This document shows, in pieces, positions 7,959 through 15,294 of a DNA stretch of 22,064 nucleotides (the stretch's first letter is position 1; the number at the start of each line of letters is the position of its first letter). The notes under the pieces were generated by a model. The model was not told the origin of the DNA, searched no databases, and saw nothing but the letters and a program-made list of their open reading frames with translations. Position numbers and translations under genes: made by a program. Source of the stretch: an uncultured Ruminococcus sp. (GTDB taxonomy: Bacteria; Bacillota; Clostridia; Oscillospirales; CAG-272); NCBI GenBank assembly GCA_902765885.1, contig CACXBN010000005.1, forward strand, positions 1-22,064, written 5' to 3'.

Positions 7959-8658
7959 AAAGATCGTATTCGTAATAGTTGAGGGCCCAACGGACGATGA
8001 GGCGCTGGGAGTTATGCTTGAAAGAATTTTTTCAAGCTATACCACACATGTGGAAATCATGCACTGTGATATTACGACCGAACAGCCCGGCCACAACAGC
8101 AAGCTCGCGTCAAATATAGCAAAGACCGTAAGGACTTTCGCGTCGCAGAACCACTATACGCTGAGAGACTTTGACAGGATCATCCATTTGGTCGATACTG
8201 ACGGAGCCTTTGTGCCTGATGAACTTGTGGATGAAGATCCCGAAATAAAAAAGGTGAAATATTATCCCGGAAAGATCTGTGCCAAAAACAGAAATGCTAT
8301 CATTGAAAGAAATCATCGCAAAAGCTCAAATCTGAGGGATCTGATAAGGTACGACAGCATAGTGGGCTCGATCCCCTATGACGTCTTCTACATGTCATGC
8401 AACCTTGATCATGTTCTGTATGACATACAGAACAGCTCGAATGACGACAAGACAAAGAACGCCCTGAGATTTGCGAAAAGGTATAGAAATGATGTCGAAG
8501 GATTTGTGAAGTATATTTCCGAATCGGATTTCTCCGTAACCGGAGACTATTATGAGTCGTGGAGGTTTATAGAGGACGGAGTGAATTCGCTTGGAAGGCA
8601 CACGAATCTGGCGCTCAGTTTCGGCCCGTCACTGCCGGGTCAAAAATCAAACAAATAA
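7948..8658 (+). CDS. Small Toprim-domain protein, putative nuclease paired with the ATPase
   Basis: A 236-residue protein. The start holds VFVIVEGPTDDEA (conserved Toprim glutamate E12), and HLVDTDGAF (D83, D85) is the Toprim DxD motif. A later CNLDHVLYDI (about 150) sits where RloB-like and OLD-type Toprim proteins have another conserved acidic patch. Toprim domains cut or rejoin nucleic acid through metal ions held by these acidic residues. ATG 7948 follows GGGAG (7937-7941) at 6 nt and overlaps the ATPase stop by 11 bp, so the two are very likely made together. I know similar ATPase/Toprim gene pairs from clostridial genomes annotated only as hypothetical. Defence or DNA-processing function is inference from architecture. 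Confidence 0.75.
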   Translation: MALKKIVFVIVEGPTDDEALGVMLERIFSSYTTHVEIMHCDITTEQPGHNSKLASNIAKTVRTFASQNHYTLRDFDRIIHLVDTDGAFVPDELVDEDPEIKKVKYYPGKICAKNRNAIIERNHRKSSNLRDLIRYDSIVGSIPYDVFYMSCNLDHVLYDIQNSSNDDKTKNALRFAKRYRNDVEGFVKYISESDFSVTGDYYESWRFIEDGVNSLGRHTNLALSFGPSLPGQKSNK

Positions 8659-8667
8659 GTTCAGCGC

Positions 8668-8698
8668 ACCGCTGTGTGAAAATCACAGCGGTACTTTT
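8668..8698 (+). terminator. Intrinsic terminator closing the glnN-Toprim unit
   Basis: A perfect 9-bp stem ACCGCTGTG/CACAGCGGT with a 7-nt loop is followed by ACTTTTGTT. It lies 9 bp after the Toprim stop. Confidence 0.85.
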
Positions 8699-8745
8699 GT
8701 TATTGATTCGGAAAAGTGTGAAAAAACGACATAATCCGACTGAAG

Positions 8746-8806
8746 TAACACAAAAAATGTTAAATTCGAACACTTTATGTGTTGCTTTTTAACATTCCTC
8801 ATGTTA
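8746..8806. promoter_or_regulatory. Three phased operator dyads (AACA-N7-TGTT) in the deoR promoter
   Basis: Three 17-bp elements begin at 8746 (TAACA-N7-TGTTA), 8768 (GAACA-N7-TGTTG) and 8790 (TAACA-N7-TGTTA). Start-to-start distance is exactly 22 bp both times, two helical turns, so all three lie on one DNA face. The middle copy overlaps the -35 box and the third covers the spacer and the first base pairs of the -10 box. They are the natural candidate for autorepression by the DeoR-family protein just downstream. Confidence 0.75.
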
Positions 8807-8810
8807 AAAT
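8782..8810 (+). promoter_or_regulatory. Promoter of the deoR / dehydrogenase operon
   Basis: TTGCTT (8782-8787) and TAAAAT (8805-8810) are separated by 17 bp, with a TG dinucleotide one base before the -10 (extended -10 type). It is embedded in the operator array. Transcription would start near 8817. Confidence 0.65.
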
Positions 8811-8854
8811 AACTGCGGAATAAATGCTATTATTCAGGAAGGGAGGTATACCGG

Positions 8855-9631
8855 TTGTACAATAACAGACGTGAGCAAATCAGATCCATGTTGCAGACCA
8901 AGGCATATGTGACTTTCAAGGAACTCTCGGAGTTGTTTCCGGATGTTTCGGAGATGACGATCAGAAGAGACATAGAACATCTTGAAAGAGAACATGTCGC
9001 AATAAGGGTGCGGGGCGGAGCCAGGAGCATGAGGTTCATTACAAATCAGGTAGATGACTCCATAACTTCGAGACAGCAGAAGAATGTCGAATCAAAGGAA
9101 GCTATCGTAGAAAAAGCAGCGAAGTACCTCGAGCCCGGAAGATCGATTTTCTTGGATTCCGGATCCACACTTCAGAAAATCGTCAAATACATTCCGAATG
9201 AAAGATTTTCTTTTACCACTACAGATCCCAGTCTGGCTCTCGGTTTGTGCAAGATAGGTCTTCCGATGGTCAATCTGGTTGGCGGAAGGCTTGACGGAAA
9301 CAATCAGACTGTAACTGGAATTCACGCCATGAGATTTCTCGGAGACATAAACATTGATATTGCGTTTCTGTCTCCGTCCGGATTTTCGGCAAGAAGCGGA
9401 TTCACCGTAGGCAATTACAGTGAAGGAGAAATAAAGAGAATAGTCGTAAGCAAGGCAAGACTGGTCGTTATGCTGATGGATGAATCAAAATTCGACAAGT
9501 CTCTTCCATACACTTTCGCTGATGCCGCAGATGCGGACATAATAATTACCAATCGTCCGCTGCCGGCGGATATGAACGGAATAATAGAAAAAAACAATAT
9601 TACGGTAACCATAGTCGACGATACTATTTAA
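8855..9631 (+). CDS. DeoR-family transcriptional regulator
   Basis: The 258-residue protein has an N-terminal winged helix-turn-helix (residues about 3-55: REQIRSMLQ, VTFKELSELF, SEMTIRRDIEHLE) and a DeoR sensor domain. The latter shows FLDSGSTLQKI, FTTTDPSLAL, LVGGRLD and MDESKFDKS, the usual sugar-phosphate-binding fold. The start is TTG 8855, fixed by GGGAGG at 8841-8846 with 8-nt spacing; no ATG suits. It lies 38 bp ahead of the E2 gene with no terminator, so it probably heads the dehydrogenase operon and represses it and itself through the three upstream dyads. The effector is not evident; DeoR sensors usually bind phosphorylated sugars or other metabolites. Confidence 0.93.
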   Translation: MYNNRREQIRSMLQTKAYVTFKELSELFPDVSEMTIRRDIEHLEREHVAIRVRGGARSMRFITNQVDDSITSRQQKNVESKEAIVEKAAKYLEPGRSIFLDSGSTLQKIVKYIPNERFSFTTTDPSLALGLCKIGLPMVNLVGGRLDGNNQTVTGIHAMRFLGDINIDIAFLSPSGFSARSGFTVGNYSEGEIKRIVVSKARLVVMLMDESKFDKSLPYTFADAADADIIITNRPLPADMNGIIEKNNITVTIVDDTI

Positions 9632-9669
9632 AAGGCAAAAACAGAATTTACATATGAAAGGAAACTTAT

Positions 9670-10974
9670 ATGGCAAATGTAGTCATCATGCCGCGTCAGG
9701 GGCAGAGCGTTGAGTCCTGCATCATAACCGCATGGCAGAAGAAAAAAGGCGATCACGTCAATGAAAAAGATATTCTCTTTTCATACGAGACCGACAAAAG
9801 CGCATTTGATGAACCGTCCCAGTTCACAGGCACAATGCTTGAGATACTGTGGAACGAAGGCGACGTTGTTCCGTGCCTCGAACCCGTGTGCATAATCGGA
9901 GAGGAAGGCGAAGACATTTCAGCCCTGCTTCCGAAAAAGAATGCGGATGCAGCTCCCGAAACAGCATCAGAAGAAGTCAAGGAAACACCGAAGGCAGAAG
10001 CTGTGGCAACAGTGTCTGAGTCGGACGGCAACCGCGTGTTCATCTCTCCCAGAGCAAAGAGACTTGCGCTTGAGAGCGCAGTGGACATGACTAAGGTCGT
10101 TCCCACAGGTCCTCACGGAAGAATAATAGAAAGAGATATAAATAAAGCACTTGACGAGGGATTTGTCGCAACACAGGAAAAAGTCGAAAAATTCCTCAAG
10201 GGAATCGTTGAAGCTGAAGAAACGGCACTTCCGAAAGAAGAAAAAGCTGCCGAGACAGTTCAAGCTCCGGCTGCTGCAGCAGACGTTCACGCATATACGG
10301 AAGAACCGATGTCAAACGTCCGCAAAGTCATCGCAAAGGCTATGCATTCATCTCTTTCCGAAATGGCTCAGCTTACACTCAATTCCTCGTTCAATGCATC
10401 CGCATTGCTTGCTTACCGCGCAAAGCTGAAATCATCCGGCGAAGCACTCGGACTCGGAAAGATCACTATAAACGATATGGTGCTCTTTGCGGTATCGCGA
10501 ATTCTCCCGAAGTATCCTGAGATCAATGCGAACCTCATAGACAATACATTCAGAAAATACAAATATGCCAATGTCGGCATGGCAGTTGACACAGACCGCG
10601 GACTGCTTGTTCCCGTTATCTTCGGAGCTGACAAACTCACGCTTTCCGAGATTTCCGCAAAGGCAAAAGAACTTGCGGGAAAAGCGCGTGAAGGAAAATG
10701 CTCTCCCGATGAGATGTCCGGCGGCAGCTTCACTGTCTCCAATCTCGGCTCGATGGGCGTTGAAAGCTTCACTCCCGTGATCAATCCTCCGCAGACCGCA
10801 ATTCTCGGAGTTTGCTGCACTACAAACAGACTCGATGCCGAAGGAAAGGTTTACCCTGCAATGGGACTTTCTCTCACATTTGACCACAGAGCAGTGGACG
10901 GAGCACCTGCAGCGAAGTTCCTCAAGGAACTGTGCGGAGCACTTGAAAACTTTGATCTGCTTCTTGCAAAATAG
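9670..10974 (+). CDS. Dihydrolipoamide acyltransferase, E2 of a 2-oxoacid dehydrogenase complex
   Basis: E2 forms the core of the complex and passes the acyl group from E1 through lipoate to CoA. One lipoyl domain (residues 1-78) carries the lipoylation lysine in ETDKSA (K43). An alanine- and glutamate-rich linker follows, then the E1/E3-binding domain (about 117-158: FISPRAKRLAL, PTGPHGRIIERDI). A second linker leads to the catalytic domain from about 210 (PMSNVRKVIAKAM), ending with the active site DHRAVDG (H406, D410). The 434-residue length is normal. The ribosome binding site is AAAGGAAAC before ATG 9670. Whether the substrate is pyruvate, a branched-chain 2-oxoacid or acetoin cannot be settled from the sequence; pyruvate is plausible. 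Confidence 0.93.
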   Translation: MANVVIMPRQGQSVESCIITAWQKKKGDHVNEKDILFSYETDKSAFDEPSQFTGTMLEILWNEGDVVPCLEPVCIIGEEGEDISALLPKKNADAAPETASEEVKETPKAEAVATVSESDGNRVFISPRAKRLALESAVDMTKVVPTGPHGRIIERDINKALDEGFVATQEKVEKFLKGIVEAEETALPKEEKAAETVQAPAAAADVHAYTEEPMSNVRKVIAKAMHSSLSEMAQLTLNSSFNASALLAYRAKLKSSGEALGLGKITINDMVLFAVSRILPKYPEINANLIDNTFRKYKYANVGMAVDTDRGLLVPVIFGADKLTLSEISAKAKELAGKAREGKCSPDEMSGGSFTVSNLGSMGVESFTPVINPPQTAILGVCCTTNRLDAEGKVYPAMGLSLTFDHRAVDGAPAAKFLKELCGALENFDLLLAK

Positions 10975-10983
10975 GAGGTAATG

Positions 10984-12369
10984 ATGGCAAATATTTTTGA
11001 CCTTATTATCATCGGAGGCGGCCCCGGCGGATACAATGCGGCAGAGAGAGCAGCGCACAGCGGGCTGAAGACGGTCCTTTTCGAAGAAAGAGCGCTCGGC
11101 GGTGTTTGCCTTAACGAAGGATGCATACCGACGAAGACTCTGCTTTATTCGGCAAAGATACTCGATTATGCAAATCATGGAGAAAAATACGGCGTGACCG
11201 TGACAGGCGCTTCTCTCGACCACGCAAAGGTCGTGGAAAGGAAGAAGAAAGTCGTCAATACTCTCGTTTCCGGAGTGGCGGCAAAGATGCGCGGCGCAGG
11301 CGTAAAGGTCGTTAACGCGACGGCAGTCATAAAAGGCAAGGGATCTGACGGCTTCAAAGTCGAAGGCGGCGGAGAGGAATATGTAGCGGGAAAACTTCTC
11401 ATATGCACGGGATCCGATGCAGTGGTTCCCCCGATACCCGGACTCAGGGAATCATATGCCGCAGGCTTTGCAATGACAAACCGCGAGATACTGGATATCA
11501 CATCCGCACCGAAAAAACTCGTAGTAGTAGGCGGCGGAGTGATAGGGCTGGAGATGGCTTCATACTTCAATTCTATAGGATGCGATGTTACGGTAGTTGA
11601 AATGCTTACAAAGATCGCAGGACCGACAGAAGACGAAATATCTTCCATACTTCAGAAAAACTACGCGAAACGCGGAGTGAAATTCGTGCTTGGCGCCAAA
11701 GTTTCCGCAGTCAACGGAGACAAGAACGGAGGAAGCATAGAATATGAGATCGACGGGAAGACCGAAAAGATAGAATGTGATCTCGTACTTGTTTCGACAG
11801 GCAGACGTGCGCGCACAAAGGATATCGGACTTGAATCCATCGGAGTCAAGACAGAGCGCGGCGCAATCGTGACAGATGAAAAACTCAGAACATCTGTTCC
11901 CGGTGTCTGGGCGGCAGGAGATGTCAACGGAAAGATCATGCTGGCGCATACAGCGTACAGGGAAGGCGAAGTTGCCGTAAACGACATGCTCGGAATAAGC
12001 GACAGAATGGATTACAGATCGATCCCGTCCGTTATATATACAAATCCGGAAGTCGGTTCAGTCGGCGAGACAGTCAAGACAGCCGAGAAAGCCGGAATAG
12101 CAGCCGAGGAAGTTACGCTCAGTCTCCGCTACAGCGGCAGATATATAGCTGAAAACGAAGGCGGCGACGGAATCGTTAAAATCGTATACGGCAAGGAACA
12201 TCATGAGATCCTCGGAGTCCATATGATAGGCTCATATGCATCCGAGATAATATACGGCGCAGCTGCCATGGTGGCTCGTCACCAGAGAGTCAAGGATGTT
12301 CAGAAGATAGTATTCCCGCATCCCACGGTTTGCGAAGTGATCCGCGAAGCCATGTTCACCGTAAAATAA
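10984..12369 (+). CDS. lpdA: Dihydrolipoyl dehydrogenase, E3
   Basis: This flavoenzyme reoxidises dihydrolipoamide on E2 and passes electrons via FAD to NAD. The N-terminal FAD-binding motif is IIIGGGPGGYNAAERAA. The redox-active disulfide is GGVCLNEGCIPTK (C42, C47). A second nucleotide fold is VVVGGGVIGLEMASYF, AAGDVNG closes the FAD site, and PHPTVCE near the C-terminus carries the His-Glu catalytic pair. AGGAGG (10973-10978) overlaps the E2 stop codon. It is 5 nt from ATG 10984 and only 2 nt from ATG 10981, so 10984 is preferred (461 residues). Unlike many clostridial E3 proteins it has no fused lipoyl domain. It is tightly coupled to E2, only 9 bp apart. Confidence 0.95.
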   Translation: MANIFDLIIIGGGPGGYNAAERAAHSGLKTVLFEERALGGVCLNEGCIPTKTLLYSAKILDYANHGEKYGVTVTGASLDHAKVVERKKKVVNTLVSGVAAKMRGAGVKVVNATAVIKGKGSDGFKVEGGGEEYVAGKLLICTGSDAVVPPIPGLRESYAAGFAMTNREILDITSAPKKLVVVGGGVIGLEMASYFNSIGCDVTVVEMLTKIAGPTEDEISSILQKNYAKRGVKFVLGAKVSAVNGDKNGGSIEYEIDGKTEKIECDLVLVSTGRRARTKDIGLESIGVKTERGAIVTDEKLRTSVPGVWAAGDVNGKIMLAHTAYREGEVAVNDMLGISDRMDYRSIPSVIYTNPEVGSVGETVKTAEKAGIAAEEVTLSLRYSGRYIAENEGGDGIVKIVYGKEHHEILGVHMIGSYASEIIYGAAAMVARHQRVKDVQKIVFPHPTVCEVIREAMFTVK

Positions 12370-12430
12370 GCGGACTGAACCCACAAATTTTGAATAAAAT
12401 ATATTACTATAATACAGAGGAGAAATCACA

Positions 12431-14914
12431 ATGCCAAAGAGTCAATTTGTAGATCCCGGTAAAGTATTTGTTCCAGGTTATGCTGAATTCGAAAGCATTC
12501 CGCTCTGCAGATACAACAAAACACTTGCAGAAGAAAAGAAGATCTATTCAAAAGACGATTTCATGAGAATCTATCACGATATGAGAACCATTCGTGAATT
12601 TGAAACGATGCTCAATGAGATCAAAGTTAAATCCGAGTACAACGGCGTTAAATACAACAACCCGGGCCCTGCACACCTTTCAATAGGTCAGGAAGCATCG
12701 GCTGTAGGTCAGGCATACTGCCTCGACATCAATGACTATACATTCGGATCACACAGAAGCCACGGCGAGATCCTCGCAAAAGGTCTTTCCTCCATCAACA
12801 AGCTCGATGAAAAAGAACTTTATGAGATAATGAAGGAATTCCTTGGCGGTGCAACGCTTGCAGTCGTTGAGAAAAACAACCACACGGGAAACATCAAGGA
12901 TCTTGCAAAAGACTTCCTTCTCTACGGAGCACTTGCTGAAATATTCGCACGTACGACCGGTTTCAACAAAGGTCTCGGCGGATCGATGCACGCGTTCTTC
13001 ATTCCTTTCGGAATCCTCCCGAACAACGCGATAGTAGGCGGCGCAGCTCCGATAGCTCTCGGCGCAGCACTGTTCAAGAGATCAAACCACAAGAAGGGCA
13101 TAGTTGTTGCAAACTCCGGCGACGGTGCTCTCGGACGCGGCCCTGTTCTTGAATCTCTTAACTTCGCATCCATGGATCAGATCACCAAGCTCTGGGGCAT
13201 GGACGGAAAGTATTCAAACGAAGGCATGCCGATACTCTTCAACGTGTTCAACAACTTCTATGGCATGGGCGGACAGACAATGGGCGAAACAATGGGCTTT
13301 ACATTCCCCGCTCGTCTTGCTGCAGGATTCAATCTTGACCAGATGCATTCAGAAAAGGTTAACGGTTATGACCCGCTCGCAGTTATCGACGCCACAACCC
13401 GCAAGAAGGAACTTCTTCTCAGCGGAAAGGGTCCCGCATTCCTTGAAGTTGCCACATACCGTATTTCCGGACATTCACCTTCTGACTCTTCAACATACAG
13501 AACACAGGAAGAAATAGAAGCATGGAAGGAAGCAAACCCGATAGTTGCTTACCGCAAGAAGATGGTTGAAGGCGGAGTAGCTACAGAAGAAGAATTCGAC
13601 GCTATCGATGAATCCATCGTCGAGAGAGTAACAAAGATAATCAAACTGGCTATTGATGACGAAGTATCTCCCAGAATGGATCTCTCAAAGAATCCTGACA
13701 TGATATCTTCCATCATGTATTCCAATAATCATGTTAAATCCATGGATCCTGACCGCGAACCTGAAGTTCTTATTCCGAAGGAAGAGGATCCGAGAGTTAA
13801 GCAGATCGCCGGAAAATCAAGATATGCATTTGATGAAAAGGGCGCTGCTATTCCGAAAATGAAGCTTTACAACATCCGCGACGGTCTGTTCGAGGCAATC
13901 ATCGACAAGTTCTACGAAGACCCCACAACGATCGCATACGGCGAAGACAACCGTGACTGGGGCGGCGCATTTGCAGTTTACCGCGGACTCACGGAAGCTC
14001 TCCCGTACCACAGATTCTTCAACGCTCCTATTTCGGAATCCGCAATCGTAGGATCTGCAGTAGGATACGCAATAGCAGGCGGACGTGCAATAGTTGAACT
14101 CATGTATGCAGACTTTATAGGATGCGCAGGAGACGAAATATTCAACCAGCTTTCAAAGTGGCAGGCTATGTCAGCCGGCATCCTCAAGATGCCTGTCGTT
14201 CTCAGAGTATCCGTAGGTTCCAAGTACGGTGCACAGCATTCTCAGGACTGGACCGCACTCTGCTCACATATCCCGGGCCTCAAGGTTTGCTTCCCTGCAA
14301 CACCATATGATGCAAAGGGTCTTATGAATTCAGCACTTAACGGAACTGACCCGGTAATATTCTTTGAATCCCAGAGAATATACGACAAGGGCGAAGAATT
14401 CCATAAGGAAGGCGTTCCGGAAGGATATTATGAGATTCCGATCGGTGAACCAGATGTCAAGCGCGAAGGTAAAGATGTGACCATCCTTTCAATAGGAGCT
14501 GTTCTTTACAGAGCTCTGGAAGCAGCAGACAAACTTCAGTCAGAATATGGAATTTCCGCTGAAGTTATCGATGCCCGTTCCATGGTTCCGTTCAACTATG
14601 AAAAAGTTATCGAATCAGTTAAGAAAACAGGCAAGATCGTTATAGTGGGAGACGCAGTTGACCGTGGATCTATCATGCGTGACATGGCTTCCAACATTAC
14701 GGAAATGTGCTTCGACTACCTTGATGCACCGCCTGCAGTATTCGGATCCCGCAACTGGATCACACCTGCATTCGAGCTTGAAAAGTATTATTTCCCGCAG
14801 GCTGACGGCATAATCGATGTTATTTCCGAAAAACTCATGCCCATTCCCGGACATGTTACAAAATACAACGAAACGGAAATCGAACATATCGAGCGTGCTA
14901 AAAAAGGTGTCTGA
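12431..14914 (+). CDS. 2-oxoacid dehydrogenase E1, alpha and beta subunits fused
   Basis: E1 decarboxylates a 2-oxoacid with thiamine diphosphate and transfers the acyl group to lipoate on E2. The 827 residues join an alpha part (about 40-430) to a beta part (about 470-815). Alpha shows GPAHLSIGQEA, SHRSHGE, GGSMHAFF and the ThDP/Mg motif beginning SGDGALGRG. Beta shows YGEDNRDWGGAFAVYRGL, APISESAIVGSAVGYA, YADFIG and GAQHSQDW. Alpha carries extra segments relative to the canonical chain, between SHRSHGE and EIFART (about 40 residues) and between LNFAS and MPILF (about 15 residues). GAGGAG precedes ATG 12431. The 61-bp gap after E3 has no terminator. Substrate unproven; pyruvate or a branched-chain oxoacid are the main options. 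Confidence 0.92.
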   Translation: MPKSQFVDPGKVFVPGYAEFESIPLCRYNKTLAEEKKIYSKDDFMRIYHDMRTIREFETMLNEIKVKSEYNGVKYNNPGPAHLSIGQEASAVGQAYCLDINDYTFGSHRSHGEILAKGLSSINKLDEKELYEIMKEFLGGATLAVVEKNNHTGNIKDLAKDFLLYGALAEIFARTTGFNKGLGGSMHAFFIPFGILPNNAIVGGAAPIALGAALFKRSNHKKGIVVANSGDGALGRGPVLESLNFASMDQITKLWGMDGKYSNEGMPILFNVFNNFYGMGGQTMGETMGFTFPARLAAGFNLDQMHSEKVNGYDPLAVIDATTRKKELLLSGKGPAFLEVATYRISGHSPSDSSTYRTQEEIEAWKEANPIVAYRKKMVEGGVATEEEFDAIDESIVERVTKIIKLAIDDEVSPRMDLSKNPDMISSIMYSNNHVKSMDPDREPEVLIPKEEDPRVKQIAGKSRYAFDEKGAAIPKMKLYNIRDGLFEAIIDKFYEDPTTIAYGEDNRDWGGAFAVYRGLTEALPYHRFFNAPISESAIVGSAVGYAIAGGRAIVELMYADFIGCAGDEIFNQLSKWQAMSAGILKMPVVLRVSVGSKYGAQHSQDWTALCSHIPGLKVCFPATPYDAKGLMNSALNGTDPVIFFESQRIYDKGEEFHKEGVPEGYYEIPIGEPDVKREGKDVTILSIGAVLYRALEAADKLQSEYGISAEVIDARSMVPFNYEKVIESVKKTGKIVIVGDAVDRGSIMRDMASNITEMCFDYLDAPPAVFGSRNWITPAFELEKYYFPQADGIIDVISEKLMPIPGHVTKYNETEIEHIERAKKGV

Positions 14915-14943
14915 TTGAAAAAATCGACATAGGAATACAACGC

Positions 14944-14981
14944 ATCCGGCAGATTTCATTTTGAATCTGCCGGATTGTTTT
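14944..14981 (+). terminator. Terminator of the dehydrogenase operon
   Basis: A perfect 12-bp stem ATCCGGCAGATT/AATCTGCCGGAT with an 8-nt loop is followed by TGTTTT. It lies 29 bp after the E1 stop codon. Confidence 0.9.
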
Positions 14982-15036
14982 CATTAAGCAGGACATGTGG
15001 TTTGCAGTGTGAGCTGCCATGACAATGCGAATGGCT

Positions 15037-15053
15037 GCATTTTTGAAAAATGC
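15037..15053. repeat. 17-bp perfect palindrome in the E1-uraA intergenic region
   Basis: GCATTTTT-G-AAAAATGC is symmetric over 17 bp. It lies about 65 bp upstream of the uraA -35 box in an otherwise featureless AT-rich stretch (14982-15118). It could be a regulator site; chance symmetry in AT-rich DNA is possible. Confidence 0.35.
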
Positions 15054-15118
15054 CAAAAAATATGTCTGAAATGTGAAAAAAATCGTCAAAATTATATGTC
15101 CGCAATAGCCTTGTTTTA

Positions 15119-15148
15119 TTGACAAAATACTCTTATTTGTGATATACT
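15119..15148 (+). promoter_or_regulatory. Promoter of uraA
   Basis: TTGACA (15119-15124) and TATACT (15143-15148) are 18 bp apart, with TG one base before the -10 box. It is a strong extended -10 promoter. Transcription should start near 15155, leaving a leader of about 140 nt before uraA. Confidence 0.88.
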
Positions 15149-15160
15149 TTAATCCCGAAG

Positions 15161-15216
15161 GAGGAATAGTCTAAATCGGATGCCTGATGTGCAAGATGTG
15201 ACGATTCCTCTTTTTT
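15161..15216 (+). terminator. First leader terminator of uraA
   Basis: A 7-bp stem GAGGAAT/ATTCCTC, plus three further inner pairs after one mismatch, encloses a loop region of about 28 nt and runs into T6. The U-tract can also partly pair with the AAGG preceding the stem. Confidence 0.6.
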
Positions 15217-15219
15217 ATC

Positions 15220-15244
15220 GCCCATCTTCGATGTGGGCTTTTTT
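15220..15244 (+). terminator. Second leader terminator of uraA
   Basis: A GCCCA/TGGGC stem with a TCTTCGATG loop, or the alternative CATC/GATG inner pairing, ends in T6. It starts only 4 nt after the first U-tract. Confidence 0.65.
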
Positions 15245-15294
15245 GATATAAAGACCTGATCCTTTAACACAACTAAAATTTTTTCGGAGGAAGT

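Larger units (their letters stand above)
15155..15294 (+). promoter_or_regulatory. uraA leader with two tandem terminator-like hairpins (probable attenuator)
   Basis: The first hairpin pairs GAGGAAT (15161-15167) with ATTCCTC (15204-15210), extended inward by GTC/GAC, and is followed at once by six T residues (15211-15216). The second pairs GCCCA (15220-15224) with TGGGC (15234-15238) and is followed by six T residues (15239-15244). CGAAG at 15156-15160 can pair with CTTCG at 15226-15230, which could make an alternative fold. This looks like premature-termination control of the permease. A PyrR site was looked for but no convincing match was seen, and no known riboswitch class was recognised. 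GGAGG at 15288-15292 region serves uraA. Confidence 0.65.

Noticed and set aside
10432..11223. 263-codon minus-strand frame opposite the E2 and E3 genes
   Set aside because: Both plus-strand genes are unambiguous here, and the antisense product shows only Cys/Ser-rich noise.
12408..12413. TATAAT just before the fused E1 gene as an internal promoter
   Set aside because: No acceptable -35 box lies at 16-18 bp, and transcription would start on top of the ribosome binding site.
14898..15125. 75-codon minus-strand frame in the E1-uraA gap
   Set aside because: It runs through the operon terminator and an AT-rich region, and no ribosome binding site or family motif was seen.
15158..15164. AAGGAGG in the uraA leader as a normal ribosome binding site
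   Set aside because: No start codon lies at 5-10 nt; the nearest ATG is 15 nt away, so it is listed only as a possible leader-peptide signal.
15151..15175. PyrR-binding element in the uraA leader
   Set aside because: AATCCCGAAGGAGG only partly resembles the known site and lacks the required spacing and surrounding stem, so it is not claimed.
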